Made by a program: the position numbers and the translations under genes. The notes beneath the pieces were generated by a model, which worked only from the letters and a program-made list of their open reading frames with translations, did no database searches and was not told the origin of the DNA. DNA of 64,000 bases from Rutidosis leptorrhynchoides (lineage: Eukaryota; Streptophyta; Magnoliopsida; Asterales; Asteraceae), in NCBI RefSeq assembly GCF_046630445.1, contig NC_092333.1, positions 2,628,001 to 2,692,000 on the forward strand, in the 5' to 3' direction. Shown here piece by piece: positions 37,969 through 51,082 of the stretch. Every line of letters begins with the position of its first letter. The stretch's first letter is position 1.

Positions 37969-40900
37969 TGTAGTGACCCGAACTTTTCCATGTTTATATA
38001 TATTAATTGAGATTGATGTTTACATGATTAAATGTTTCCAACATGTTAAGCAATCAAACTTGTTAAGACTTGATTAATTGAAATAGGTTTCATATAGACA
38101 ATTGACCACCCAAGTTGACCGGTGATTCACGAACGTTAAAACTTGTAAAAAAACTATATGATGACATATATATGGTTATATATATAGTTAACATGATATT
38201 ATGATAAGTAAACATATCATTAATTATATTAACAATGAACTACATATGTAAAAACAAGACTACTAACTTAATGATTTTGAAACGAGACATATATGTAACG
38301 TTTATCGTTGTAACGACATTTAATGTATATATATCATATTAAGAGATATTCGTACATCATAATATCATGATAATATAATAATTTAAAATCTCTTTTGATA
38401 TTATAAACATTGGGTTAACAACATTTAACAAGATCGTTAACCTAAAGGTTTCAAAACAACACTTACATGTAACGACTAACGATGACTTAACGACTCAGTT
38501 AAAATGTATATACATGTAGTGTTTTAATATGTATTTATACACTTTTGAAAGACTTCAATACACTTATCAAAATACTTCTACTTAACAAAAATGCTTACAA
38601 TTACATTCTCGTTCAGTTTCATCAACAATTCTACTCGTATGCACCCGTATTCGTACTCGTACAATACACAGCTTTTAGATGTATGTACTATTGGTATATA
38701 CACTCCAATGATCAGCTCTTAGCAGCCCATGTGAGTCACCTAACACATGTGGGAACCATCATTTGGCAACTAGCATGAAATATCTCATAAGATTACAAAA
38801 ATATGAGTAATCATTCATGACTTATTTACATGAAAACAAAATTACATATCCTTTATATCTAATCTATACACCAACGACCAAAAACACCTACAAACACTTT
38901 CATTCTTCAATTTTCTTCATCTAATTTAACTCTCTCAAGTTCTATCTTCAAGTTCTAAGTGTTCTTCATAAATTCCAAAAGTTCTAGTTTCATAAAATCA
39001 AGAATACTTTCAAGTTTGCTAGCTCACTTCCAATCTTGTAAGGTGATCATCCAACCTTAAGAAATCTTTGTTTCTTACAGTAGGTTATCATTCTAATACA
39101 AGGTAATAATCATATTTAAACTTTGGTTCAATTTCTATAACTATAACAATCTTATTTCAAGTGATGATCTTACTTGAACTTGTTTTCGTGTCATGATTTT
39201 GCTTCAAGAACTTTGAGCCATCCAAGGATCCATTGAAGCTAGATCCATTTTTCTCTTTTCCAGTAGGTTCATCCAAGGAACTTAAGGTAGTAATAATGTT
39301 CATAACATCATTCGATTCATACATATAAAGCTATCTTATTCGAAGGTTTAAACTTGTAATCACTAGAACATAGTTTAGTTAATTCTAAACTTGTTCGCAA
39401 ACAAAAGTTAATCCTTCTAACTTGACTTTTAAAATCAACTAAACACATGTTCTATATCTATATGATATGCTAACTTAATGATTTAAAACCTGGAAACACG
39501 AAAAACACCGTAAAACCGGATTTACGCCGTCGTAGTAACACCGCGGGCTGTTTTGGGTTAGTTAATTAAAAACTATGATAAACTTTGATTTAAAAGTTTT
39601 TATTCTGAGAAAATGATTTTTATTATGAACATGAAACTATATCCAAAAATTATGGTTAAACTCAAAGTGGAAGTATGTTTTCTAAAATGGTCATCTAGAC
39701 GTCGTTCTTTCGACTGAAATGACTACCTTTACAAAAACGACTTGTAACTTATTTTTCCGACTAGAAACCTATACTTTTTTTGTTTAGATTCATAAAATAG
39801 AGTTCAATATGAAACCATAGCAATTTTATTCACTCAAAACGGATTTAAAATGAAGAAGTTATGGGTAAAACAAGATTGGATAATTTTTCTCATTTTAGCT
39901 ACGTGAAAATTGGTAACAAATCTATTCCAACCATAACTTAATCAACTTGTATTATATATTATGTAATCTTGAGATACCATAGACACGTATACAATGTTTC
40001 GACCTATCATGTCGACACATCTATATATATTTCGGAACAACCATAGACACTCTATATGTGAATGTTGGAGTTAGCTATACAGGGTTGAGGTTGATTCCAA
40101 AATATATATAGTTTGAGTTGTGATCAATACTGAGATACGTATACACTGGGTCGTGGATTGATTCAAGATAATATTTATCGATTTATTTCTGTACATCTAA
40201 CTGTGGACAACTAGTTGTAGGTTACTAACGAGGACAGCTGACTTAATAAACTTAAAACATCAAAATATATTAAAAGTGTTGTAAATATATTTTGAACATA
40301 CTTTGATATATATGTATATATTGTTATAGGTTCGTGAATCAACCAGTGGCCAAGTCTTACTTCCCGACAAAGTAAAAATCTGTGAAAGTGAGTTATAGTC
40401 CCACTTTTAAAATCTAATATTTTTGGGATGAGAATACATGCAGGTTTTATAAATGATTTACAAAATAGACACAAGTACGTGAAACTACATTCTATGGTTG
40501 AATTATCGAAATCGAATATGCCCCTTTTTATTAAGTCTGGTAATCTAAGAATTAGGGAACAGACACCCTAATTGACGCGAATCCTAAAGATAGATCTATT
40601 GGGCCTAACAAACCCCATCCAAAGTACCGGATGCTTTAGTACTTCGAAATTTATATCATATCCGAAGGGTGTCCCGGAATGATGGGGATATTCTTATATA
40701 TGCATCTTGTTATTGTCGGTTACCAGGTGTTCACCATATGAATGATTTTTATCTCTATGTATGGGATGTGTATTGAAATATGAAATCTTGTGGTTTATTG
40801 TTACGATTTGATATATATAGGTTAAACTTATAACTCACCAACATTTTTGTTGACGTTTTAAGCATGTTTATTCTCAGGTGATTATTAAGAGCTTCCGCTG

Positions 40901-41220
40901 TCGCATACTTAAATAAGGACAAGATTTGGAGTCCATGCTTGTATGATATTGTGTAAAAACTGCATTCAAGAAACTTATTTTGTTGTAACATATTTGTATT
41001 GTAAACCATTATGTAATGGTCGTGTGTAAACAGGATATTTTAGATTATCATTATTTGATAATCTACGTAAAGCTTTTTAAACCTTTATTGATGAAATAAA
41101 GGTTATGGTTTGTTTAAAAATGAATGCAGTCTTTGAAAAACGTCTCATATAGAGGTCAAAACCTCGCAACGAAATCAATTAATATGGAACGTTTTTAATC
41201 AATAAGAACGGGACATTTCA
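37969..41220 (+). repeat. 5' LTR of the intact gypsy element (3252 bp)
   Basis: TGTAGTGACCCG to GGGACATTTCA, immediately followed by the primer binding site. It would hold the element's promoter; no TATA box is singled out because the region is full of TATATA runs. Confidence 0.97.
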
Positions 41221-41222
41221 GT

Positions 41223-41240
41223 TGGTATCCGAGCGTTGGT
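41223..41240 (+). other. Primer binding site of the intact gypsy element
   Basis: TGGTATCCGAGCGTTGGT, two bases after the LTR. It resembles the initiator methionine tRNA complement (TGGTATCAGAGC) with one mismatch in the first twelve bases. Confidence 0.88.
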
Positions 41241-41429
41241 CTTAGAGAACCAGAAAATTTGCATTAGTGTGTCTTATCGAGTTTGTTAGGATGCATTAGT
41301 GAGTCTGGACTTCGACCGTGTTTTCTTTAAAAATGATTGCTTAACATTTTTGTTGGAAACTATATATTTTTAACATATGAATATTATGTGATATATTAAT
41401 CTCTTAACGTGTTTGATATTATGTGATAG

Positions 41430-42044
41430 ATGTCTACCTCTAGAACAAGTCCCATTGACTCACCTAATAATAATGAAGAGTCAAATGTAAATTGGAATGA
41501 TTTGTGGACTGATTCACAAGTTCCCGAAGAGGAACCGGAAGAAGAGTCGGAACCGGAAGAAGAATCGGAACCGGAAGAAGAATCGGAACCGGATGAAGAA
41601 ATAGAACCGGTGGGGGAAATAATAAAACGGTTAAGTAAAAGAAAATCCTCAACCAACCGACCAAAGTTAATTATGGTCAATGGTGTTTCCGCCAAGGAAG
41701 CAAAATATTGGGAGGATTACCAATTCTCCGATGAATCGGATTCCGACGAGAATTCCGATGATGTTATAGAAATTACCCCAACTGAATTTAAAAAGGCAAA
41801 AGAAAATAATAAGGGAAAGGGCATAAAAATAGAGAAATCTAATTCCAACCCCGATGAACTTTATATGTATCGTCAACCCCCGAAGTCCTTAAGTTGTAAC
41901 AATGACCCAGGAACCTCTAAACCACCAGGTTTTTCTAAACCAATGTGGACAACGACGGCTCGTATTAGGGGAACATCATATATCCCTAGAAACTTGGCAA
42001 AACGAACCAAAACCGAAGAAGAAGAAACGAGCGAGTCGGAATAG
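41430..42044 (+). CDS. Acidic 204-residue extra ORF of unknown function
   Basis: ATG at 41430, TAG at 42042-42044, no breaks. It lies in the 5' internal region, about 190 bp after the primer binding site, in the same orientation as gag. Residues about 34-60 are four copies of an 18 bp unit encoding EESEPE; the rest is rich in Glu, Ser, Lys and Asn with no hydrophobic segment, so it looks disordered. The C-terminal part (TSYIPRNLAKRTKTEEEE) is basic then acidic. I recognise no family. It might be an element-specific extra ORF or part of the captured sequence that follows; the first ATG after the LTR would make it the first translated product of the genomic RNA. Confidence 0.6.
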   Translation: MSTSRTSPIDSPNNNEESNVNWNDLWTDSQVPEEEPEEESEPEEESEPEEESEPDEEIEPVGEIIKRLSKRKSSTNRPKLIMVNGVSAKEAKYWEDYQFSDESDSDENSDDVIEITPTEFKKAKENNKGKGIKIEKSNSNPDELYMYRQPPKSLSCNNDPGTSKPPGFSKPMWTTTARIRGTSYIPRNLAKRTKTEEEETSESE

Positions 42045-42182
42045 GATAGTTGTATTCGTGTGGTGTAATATATGGAATATAGTGTTCTTATGCTCTATGA
42101 TATATGTAAAAATTGCTTGTATTAATAAGTATTTTTTTTATGAATCTAACTCTTGTCTATTTTTACAGTTTAAAAACACAAA

Positions 42183-42865
42183 ATGGATAGACAACCCAAT
42201 ATTTTAAGAGACCTACCCGGAGACATGATTGATGAAATCTTGTCTAGAGTCGGCCAGAATTCTTCGGCACAACTATTTAAGGCGAGATCAGTTTGTAAGA
42301 CATTCGAAGAACGTTCCAAGAATGTCTTGGTTTATAAGAGACTTTCGTTTGAAAGATGGGGGATATCACATTGGGAAACCCATAAGTTACGATGTGTTTA
42401 CTTTGACGCATATATTGCGGGGAACCCAAATGCTATTTTACGCAACGGGTTAAGAAATTATTTTGACTCAATATATCCGAATATTGGACTTCGTGATTTA
42501 GAAAAAGCGGCAACATGCAACATAAAGAAGCATGTTATGCTTACGGATTAGTAATGTTCGCTTCTCACCAAAGTGAGAACAAGAACATCGGGCTACAACT
42601 ATTAAACAAAACGTTTCCACAAGTGACGGAGTCGGTAATTGGGGTAAGAAATGAGGTTTTTAGATTATTACGGGACTGTTGGACATTACGTAACCCTCGT
42701 CCCTTTGATGACGTTACAACACGCTGTCTTATCAACGGCCATAACGGTTATGTTGCACAAGACCAAGGATGGGAAGTAGTCCTAGTAAAACCAGAATGCA
42801 TGACTTGTTTCTGGACGTATGAATTACGTGTCTTTATTGCCTTTGCTGAACGACTTGTGTACTAG
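42183..42865 (+). pseudogene. Captured F-box gene (At2g35280-like: F-box plus Sel1-like C-terminal region), one frameshift
   Basis: Frame 1 (42183-42551) starts with ATG and encodes an F-box motif at residues about 7-50 (LPGDMIDEILSRVG, then ARSVCKTFEE), the module that docks on SKP1 in SCF ubiquitin ligases. It is followed by a GNPNAILRNGL-type helical segment. Frame 2 (from 42515) continues with EACYAYGLVMFAS, a Sel1/TPR-like helix, and ends with a Cys-x2-Cys-x-Trp cluster near 42805 to a stop at 42863-42865. The two frames overlap at 42515-42550, so a single small indel near 42510-42525 separates them. The order matches plant F-box proteins of the At2g35280-like group. Such a gene is not part of gypsy elements; capture from the host is the likely origin. 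No intron is seen. Confidence 0.72.
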
Positions 42866-43206
42866 CTAGAATTGTCTTCACAACTATCTTGAATCAAAGT
42901 TATTGTGTGCTATATTTCATGCTTTATGTAAAATAAGCGGTATTGTAAGTTTGTAAAATATTGTATAAAAGTTTGAACGCGAAATATTATTATAATCAGT
43001 TTTTCATATAGAATTGTAGTAGTTGAATTGTATATTAGCTACTAAGTATGAACTTAACGGGTAGGTACTACCCGAATTTAAACTTATAAAACGCTAATAT
43101 GAAGAAAAAGCTTTTATAAATGAGTTCATATTATGCTACGAAATACTATTAACTACTCTTAATATTCTGTATGATTAACTTGTTCCATTTAACTATTTTG
43201 AAGGAA
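42866..43206 (+). other. Leader before gag, with a polypurine-like motif duplicated from the 3' end
   Basis: It is non-coding. At 43054-43069 it contains TTAACGGGTAGGTACT, an exact 16 base copy of the sequence that precedes and enters the 3' LTR (47811-47826). The following ACCCGAA also matches LTR sequence six bases further in. Confidence 0.7.
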
Positions 43207-44040
43207 ATGGCACCGACTACTCGACACACCGTGAATATGAATGAAGAGGAATTCCGTACTTTTCTAGCTTCAAACATAGCCGCAGTACAGGCTGCGCTAC
43301 ATACCAACAATAACCTTGGATCTAGCAGTACAGGAAATCGTGTAGGATGCACCTACAAAGAATTCACTGCCTGCAAACCTTTGGAATTTGATGGAACCGA
43401 AGGACCGATCGGATTGAAACGGTGGACCGAGAAGGTTGAATCGGTGTTTGCCATAAGTAAGTGTACTGAAGAGGACAAAGTGAAGTACGCTACGCATACC
43501 TTCACAGGTTCTGCGTTAACATGGTGGAATACCTATCTAGAGCAAGTGGGACAAGATGATGCGTACGCACTACCGTGGTCAGCATTCAAGCACTTGATGA
43601 ACGAGAAGTACCGTCCCAGAACCGAGGTCAATAAGCTCAAGACAGAACTTAGAGGGTTACGAACCCAAGGATTTGATATTACCACGTACGAAAGACGATT
43701 CACAGAATTGTGCCTATTGTGTCCGGGAGCATTCGAAGATGAGGAAGAGAAGATCGACGCGTTTGTGAAAGGATTACCGGAAAGAATCCAAGAAGATATA
43801 AGTTCACACGAGCCCGCCTCCATACAACAGGCATGTAGAATGGCTCACAAACTAGTGAACCAGATTGAAGAAAGAATTAAAGAACAGACTGCTGAAGAGG
43901 CCAATGTGAAGCAAGTCAAAAGAAAGTGGGAGGAAAACGGTGATAAGAATCACCAATACAACAACAACAGCAATTACAACAATAATCGCAACAATTATCC
44001 CAACAATCGCAACATCAATCGCAACTACAACAAACGGCCC

Positions 44041-44074
<34 letters not shown>

Positions 44075-47000
44075 GCAACTACAACAATCATCCCAACAAC
44101 AATAATAACCGCAACAACAACAACAATCAGAAGCAACTATGCCAAAGGTGTGAAAAGAATCACTCGGGGTTCTGCACCAAATTTTGCAACAAGTGTAAAA
44201 GAAATGGTCATAGCGCGGCGAAGTGTGAGGTCTACGGACCAGGGGTTAATAGAACGAAAGGAACAAATGGTGTCGGAACGAGTAATGGCGGAGCAAGTAG
44301 TGTCGGAGCAAGTTATGCCAATGTAGTTTGTTATAAATGTGGAAAACCAGGCCACATTATTAGAAATTGCCCGAACCAGGAGAACACGAATGGACAAGGC
44401 CGTGGAAGAGTTTTCAATATTAATGCGGTAGAGGCACAGGAAGACCCGGAGCTTGTTACGGGTACGTTTCTTATTGACAATAAATCTGCTTACGTTTTAT
44501 TTGATTCGGGTGCGGATAGAAGCTATATGAGTAGAGATTTTTGTGCTAAATTAAGTTGTCCATTGACGCCTTTGGATAGTAAATTTTTACTCGAATTAGC
44601 AAATGGTAAATTAATTTCAGCAGATAATATATGTCGGAATCGAGAAATTAAACTGGTTAGCGAAACATTTAAGATTGATTTGATACCAGTAGAGTTAGGG
44701 AGTTTTGATGTGATAATCGGTATGGACTGGTTGAAAGAAGTGAAAGCGGAGATCGTTTGTTACAAAAATGCAATTCGCATTATACGAGAAAAAGGAAAAC
44801 CCTTAATGGTGTACGGAGAAAAGGGCAACACGAAGCTACATCTTATTAGTAATTTGAAGGCACAAAAACTAATAAGAAAAGGTTGCTATGCTGTTCTAGC
44901 ACACGTCGAGAAAGTACAAACTGAAGAAAAGAGCATCAATGATGTTCCCATTGCAGAAGAATTTCCCGATGTATTTTCGAAAGAATTACCGGGATTACCC
45001 CCACATCGATCCGTTGAATTTCAAATAGATCTTGTACCAGGAGCTGCACCAATAGCTCGTGCTCCTTACAGACTCGCACCCAGCGAGATGAAAGAACTGC
45101 AAAGCCAATTACAAGAACTTTTAGAGCGTGGTTTCATTCGACCAAGCACATCACCGTGGGGAGCTCCTGTTTTGTTTGTCAAGAAGAAAGATGGTACATT
45201 CAGGTTGTGTATCGACTACCGAGAGTTGAACAAACTTACCATCAAGAACCGCTACCCACTACCGAGAATCGACGACTTATTTGATCAACTACAAGGCTCG
45301 TCTATTTATTCAAAGATTGACTTACGTTCCGGGTATCATCAAATGCGGGTGAAAGAAGATGATATTCCAAAGACTGCTTTCAGAACACGTTACGGTCATT
45401 ACGAGTTTATGGTCATGCCGTTTGGTTTAACTAATGCACCAGCTGTGTTCATGGACCTTATGAACCGAGTGTGTGGACCATACCTTGACAAGTTTGTCAT
45501 TGTTTTCATTGATGACATACTTATTTACTCAAAGAATGACCAAGAACACGGTGAACATTTGAGAAAGGTGTTAGAAGTATTGAGGAAGGAAGAATTGTAC
45601 GCTAAGTTTTCAAAGTGTGCATTTTGGTTGGAAGAAGTTCAATTCCTCGGTCACATAGTGAACAAAGAAGGTATTAAGGTGGATCCGGCAAAGATAGAAA
45701 CTGTTGAAAAGTGGGAAACCCCGAAAACTCCGAAACACATACGCCAGTTTTTAGGACTAGCTGGTTACTACAGAAGGTTCATCCAAGACTTTTCCAGAAT
45801 AGCAAAACCCTTAACTGCATTAACGCATAAAGGGAAGAAATTTGAATGGAATGATGAACAAGAGAAAGCGTTTCAGTTATTGAAGAAAAAGCTAACTACG
45901 GCACCTATATTGTCATTGCCTGAAGGGAATGATGATTTTGTGATTTATTGTGACGCATCAAAGCAAGGTCTCGGTTGTGTATTAATGCAACGAACGAAGG
46001 TGATTGCTTATGCGTCTAGACAATTGAAGATTCACGAACAAAATTATACGACGCATGATTTGGAATTAGGCGCGGTTGTTTTTGCATTAAAGACTTGGAG
46101 GCACTACTTATATGGGGTCAAAAGTATTATATATACCGACCACAAAAGTCTTCAACACATATTTAATCAGAAACAACTGAATATGAGGCAGCGTAGGTGG
46201 ATTGAATTATTGAATGATTACGATTTTGAGATTCGTTACCACCCGGGGAAGGCAAATGTGGTAGCCGATGCCTTGAGCAGGAAGGATAGAGAACCCATTC
46301 GAGTAAAATCTATGAATATAATGATTCATAATAACATTACTACTCAAATAAAGGAGGCGCAACAAGGAGTTTTAAAAGAGGGAAATTTAAAGGATGAAAT
46401 ACCCAAAGGATCGGAGAAGCATCTTAATATTCGGGAAGACGGAACCCGGTATAGGGCTGAAAGGATTTGGGTACCAAAATTTGGAGATATGAGAGAAATG
46501 GTACTTAGAGAAGCTCATAAAACCAGATACTCAATACATCCTGGAACGGGGAAGATGTACAAGGATCTCAAGAAACATTTTTGGTGGCCGGGTATGAAAG
46601 CCGATGTTGCTAAATACGTAGGAGAATGTTTGACGTGTTCTAAGGTCAAAGCTGAGCTTCAGAAACCATCAGGTCTACTTCAACAACCCGAAATCCCGGA
46701 ATGGAAATGGGAAAACATTACCATGGATTTCATCACTAAATTGCCAAGGACTGCAAGTGGTTTTGATACTATTTGGGTAATAGTTGATCGTCTCACCAAA
46801 TCAGCACACTTCCTACCAATAAGAGAAGATGACAAGATGGAGAAGTTAGCACGACTGTATTTGAAGGAAGTCGTCTCCAGACATGGAATACCAATCTCTA
46901 TTATCTCTGATAGGGATGGCAGATTTATTTCAAGATTCTGGCAGACATTACAGCAAGCATTAGGAACTCGTCTAGACATGAGTACTGCCTATCATCCACA

Positions 47001-47790
47001 AACTGATGGGCAGAGCGAAAGGACGATACAAACGCTTGAAGACATGCTACGAGCATGTGTTATTGATTTCGGAAACAGTTGGGATCGACATCTACCGTTA
47101 GCAGAATTTTCCTACAACAACAGCTACCATTCAAGCATTGAGATGGCGCCGTTTGAAGCACTTTATGGTAGAAAGTGCAGGTCTCCGATTTGTTGGAGTG
47201 AGGTGGGGGATAGACAGATTACGGGTCCGGAGATTATACAAGAAACTACCGAGAAGATCATCCAAATTCAACAACGGTTGAAAACCGCCCAAAGTCGACA
47301 AAAGAGCTACGCTGACATTAAAAGAAAAGATATAGAATTTGAAATTGGAGAGATGGTCATGCTTAAAGTTTCACCTTGGAAAGGCATTGTTCGATTTGGT
47401 AAACGAGGGAAATTAAATCCAAGGTATATTGGACCATTCAAGATTATTGATCGTGTCGGACCAGTAGCTTACCGACTTGAGTTACCTCAACAACTCGCGG
47501 CTGTACATAACACTTTCCACGTCTCGAATTTGAAGAAATGTTTTGCTAAAGAAGATCTCACTATTCCGTTAGATGAAATCCAAATCAACGAAAAACTCCA
47601 ATTCATCGAAGAACCCGTCGAAATAATGGATCGTGAGGTTAAAAGACTTAAGCAAAACAAGATACCAATTGTTAAGGTTCGATGGAATGCTCGTAGAGGA
47701 CCCGAGTTCACCTGGGAGCGTGAAGATCAGATGAAGAAGAAATACCCGCATCTATTTCCAGAAGATTCGTCAACACCTTCAACAGCTTAA
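43207..47790 (+). CDS. Intact gypsy gag-pol polyprotein with chromodomain (1527 aa)
   Basis: The ATG at 43207 (context GAAATGGC) is preferred to an in-frame one 12 codons earlier because the conserved gag starts there. Residues about 40-240 are the capsid-type gag domain; 255-310 are an Asn-rich linker with a long (AAC)n run; two CCHC knuckles lie near 327 and 375. Protease has DSGA at 433-436. Reverse transcriptase spans about 590-800 with FIDD at 767-770. RNase H begins near 914 (D916). Integrase has an HHCC finger near 1100-1150 and catalytic D1174, D1235 and E1271 (DD35E spacing). The chromodomain is about 1466-1512, near the C-terminus. No stop or frameshift. It would make the particle and the enzymes for reverse transcription and chromatin-targeted integration. 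Gag and pol share one frame, as usual for this lineage. Confidence 0.97.
44037..44132 (+). repeat. (AAC)n-rich tract encoding poly-asparagine in gag
   Basis: Imperfect AAC/AAT triplet runs give more than ten asparagines in a row between the capsid region and the zinc knuckles. Confidence 0.93.
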
Positions 47791-47825
47791 AATTTCGGGA
47801 CGAAATTTATTTAACGGGTAGGTAC

Positions 47826-50800
47826 TGTAGTGACCCGAACTTTTCCATGTTTATATATATTAATTGAGATTGATGTTTACATGATTAAATGTTTCCAACA
47901 TGTTAAGCAATCAAACTTGTTAAGACTTGATTAATTGAAATAGGTTTCATATAGACAATTGACCACCCAAGTTGACCGGTGATTCACGAACGTTAAAACT
48001 TGTAAAAAAACTATATGATGACATATATATGGTTATATATATAGTTAACATGATATTATGATAAGTAAACATATCATTAATTATATTAACAATGAACTAC
48101 ATATGTAAAAACAAGACTACTAACTTAATGATTTTGAAACGAGACATATATGTAACGTTTATCGTTGTAACGACATTTAATGTATATATATCATATTAAG
48201 AGATATTCGTACATCATAATATCATGATAATATAATAATTTAAAATCTCTTTTGATATTATAAACATTGGGTTAACAACATTTAACAAGATCGTTAACCT
48301 AAAGGTTTCAAAACAACACTTACATGTAACGACTAACGATGACTTAACGACTCAGTTAAAATGTATATACATGTAGTGTTTTAATATGTATTTATACACT
48401 TTTGAAAGACTTCAATACACTTATCAAAATACTTCTACTTAACAAAAATGCTTACAATTACATTCTCGTTCAGTTTCATCAACAATTCTACTCGTATGCA
48501 CCCGTATTCGTACTCGTACAATACACAGCTTTTAGATGTATGTACTATTGGTATATACACTCCAATGATCAGCTCTTAGCAGCCCATGTGAGTCACCTAA
48601 CACATGTGGGAACCATCATTTGGCAACTAGCATGAAATATCTCATAAGATTACAAAAATATGAGTAATCATTCATGACTTATTTACATGAAAACAAAATT
48701 ACATATCCTTTATATCTAATCCATACACCAACGACCAAAAACACCTACAAACACTTTCATTCTTCAATTTTCTTCATCTAATTTAACTCTCTCAAGTTCT
48801 ATCTTCAAGTTCTAAGTGTTCTTCATAAATTCCAAAAGTTCTAGTTTCATAAAATCAAGAATACTTTCAAGTTTGCTAGCTCACTTCCAATCTTGTAAGG
48901 TGATCATCTAACCTCAAGAAATCTTTGTTTCTTACAGTAGGTTATCATTCTAATACAAGGTAATAATCATATTTAAACTTTGGTTCAATTTCTATAACTA
49001 TAACAATCTTATTTCAAGTGATGATCTTACTTGAACTTGTTTTCGTGTCATGATTTTGCTTCAAGAACTTTGAGCCATCCAAGGATCCATTGAAGCTAGA
49101 TCCATTTTTCTCTTTTCCAGTAGGTTCATCCAAGGAACTTAAGGTAGTAATGATGTTCATAACATCATTCGATTCATACATATAAAGCTATCTTATTCGA
49201 AGGTTTAAACTTGTAATCACTAGAACATAGTTTAGTTAATTCTAAACTTGTTCGCAAACAAAAGTTAATCCTTCTAACTTGACTTTTAAAATCAACTAAA
49301 CACATGTTCTATATCTATATGATATGCTAACTTAATGATTTAAAACCTGGAAACACGAAAAACACCGTAAAACCGGATTTACGCCGTCGTAGTAACACCG
49401 CGGGCTGTTTTGGGTTAGTTAATTAAAAACTATGATAAACTTTGATTTAAAAGTTTTTATTCTGAGAAAATGATTTTTATTATGAACATGAAACTATATC
49501 CAAAAATTATGGTTAAACTCAAAGTGGAAGTATGTTTTCTAAAATGGTCATCTAGACGTCGTTCTTTCGACTGAAATGACTACCTTTACAAAAATGACTT
49601 GTAACTTATTTTTCCGACTAGAAACCTATACTTTTTTTGTTTAGATTCATAAAATAGAGTTCAATATGAAACCATAGCAATTTGATTCACTCAAAACGGA
49701 TTTAAAATGAAGAAGTTATGGGTAAAACAAGATTGGATAATTTTTCTCATTTTAGCTACGTGAAAATTGGTAACAAATCTATTCCAACCATAACTTAATC
49801 AACTTGTATTATATATTATGTAATCTTGAGATACCATAGACACGTATACAATGTTTCGACCTATCATGTCGACACATCTATATATATTTCGGAACAACCA
49901 TAGACACTCTATATGTGAATGTTGGAGTTAGCTATACAGGGTTGAGGTTGATTCCAAAATATATATAGTTTGAGTTGTGATCAATACTGAGATACGTATA
50001 CACTGGGTCGTGGATTGATTCAAGATAATATTTATCGATTTATTTCTGTACATCTAACTGTGGACAACTAGTTGTAGGTTACTAACGAGGACAGCTGACT
50101 TAATAAACTTAAAACATCAAAATATATTAAAAGTGTTGTAAATATATTTTGAACATACTTTGATATATATGTATATATTGTTATAGGTTCGTGAATCAAC
50201 CAGTGGCCAAGTCTTACTTCCCGACAAAGTAAAAATCTGTGAAAGTGAGTTATAGTCCCACTTTTAAAATCTAATATTTTTGGGATGAGAATACATGCAG
50301 GTTTTATAAATGATTTACAAAATAGACACAAGTACGTGAAACTACATTCTATGGTTGAATTATCGAAATCGAATATGCCCCTTTTTATTAAGTCTGGTAA
50401 TCTAAGAATTAGGGAACAGACACCCTAATTGACGCGAATCCTAAAGATAGATCTATTGGGCCTAACAAACCCCATCCAAAGTACCGGATGCTTTAGTACT
50501 TCGAAATTTATATCATATCCGAAGGGTGTCCCGGAATGATGGGGATATTCTTATATATGCATCTTGTTATTGTCGGTTACCAGGTGTTCACCATATGAAT
50601 GATTTTTATCTCTATGTATGGGATGTGTATTGAAATATGAAATCTTGTGGTCTATTGTTACGATTTGATATATATAGGTTAAACCTATAACTCACCAACA
50701 TTTTTGTTGACGTTTTAAGCATGTTTATTCTCAGGTGATTATTAAGAGCTTCCGCTGTCGCATACTTAAATAAGGACAAGATTTGGAGTCCATGCTTGTA

Positions 50801-51077
50801 TGATATTGTGTAAAAACTGCATTCAAGAAACTTATTTTGTTGTAACATATTTGTATTGTAAACCATTATGTAATGGTCGTGTGTAAACAGGATATTTTAG
50901 ATTATCATTATTTGATAATCTACGTAAAGCTTTTTAAACCTTTATTGATGAAATAAAGGTTATGGTTTGTTTAAAAATGAATGCAGTCTTTGAAAAACGT
51001 CTCATATAGAGGTCAAAACCTCGCAACGAAATCAATTAATATGGAACGTTTTTAATCAATAAGAACGGGACATTTCA
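47826..51077 (+). repeat. 3' LTR of the intact gypsy element (3252 bp)
   Basis: Same length and ends as 37969-41220, with only a handful of substitutions. The pol tail AATTTCGGGACGAAATTTAT and AACGGGTAGGTAC precede it; 51078-51082 is the duplicated target TTTTT. Confidence 0.97.
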
Positions 51078-51082
51078 TTTTT

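Larger units (their letters stand above)
37969..51077 (+). mobile_element. Complete, probably young Tekay-like gypsy element carrying extra ORFs (copy 2)
   Basis: 13,109 bp with two 3252 bp LTRs, target duplication TTTTT (37964-37968 and 51078-51082), a tRNA-iMet-like primer binding site and a single unbroken gag-pol ORF ending in a chromodomain. By eye I found only about eight differences between the LTRs, so it inserted recently. The undisturbed target (GGATTTTTGACACTTG) is present in the sister copia LTR near 58341-58356. Between primer binding site and gag it holds about 1.8 kb not required by the family: an acidic ORF and an F-box-like gene. All core functions look present; activity is an inference. 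Confidence 0.96.

Noticed and set aside
43852..44136. Valine-rich minus-strand frame
   Set aside because: It is the complement of the poly-asparagine tract of gag.
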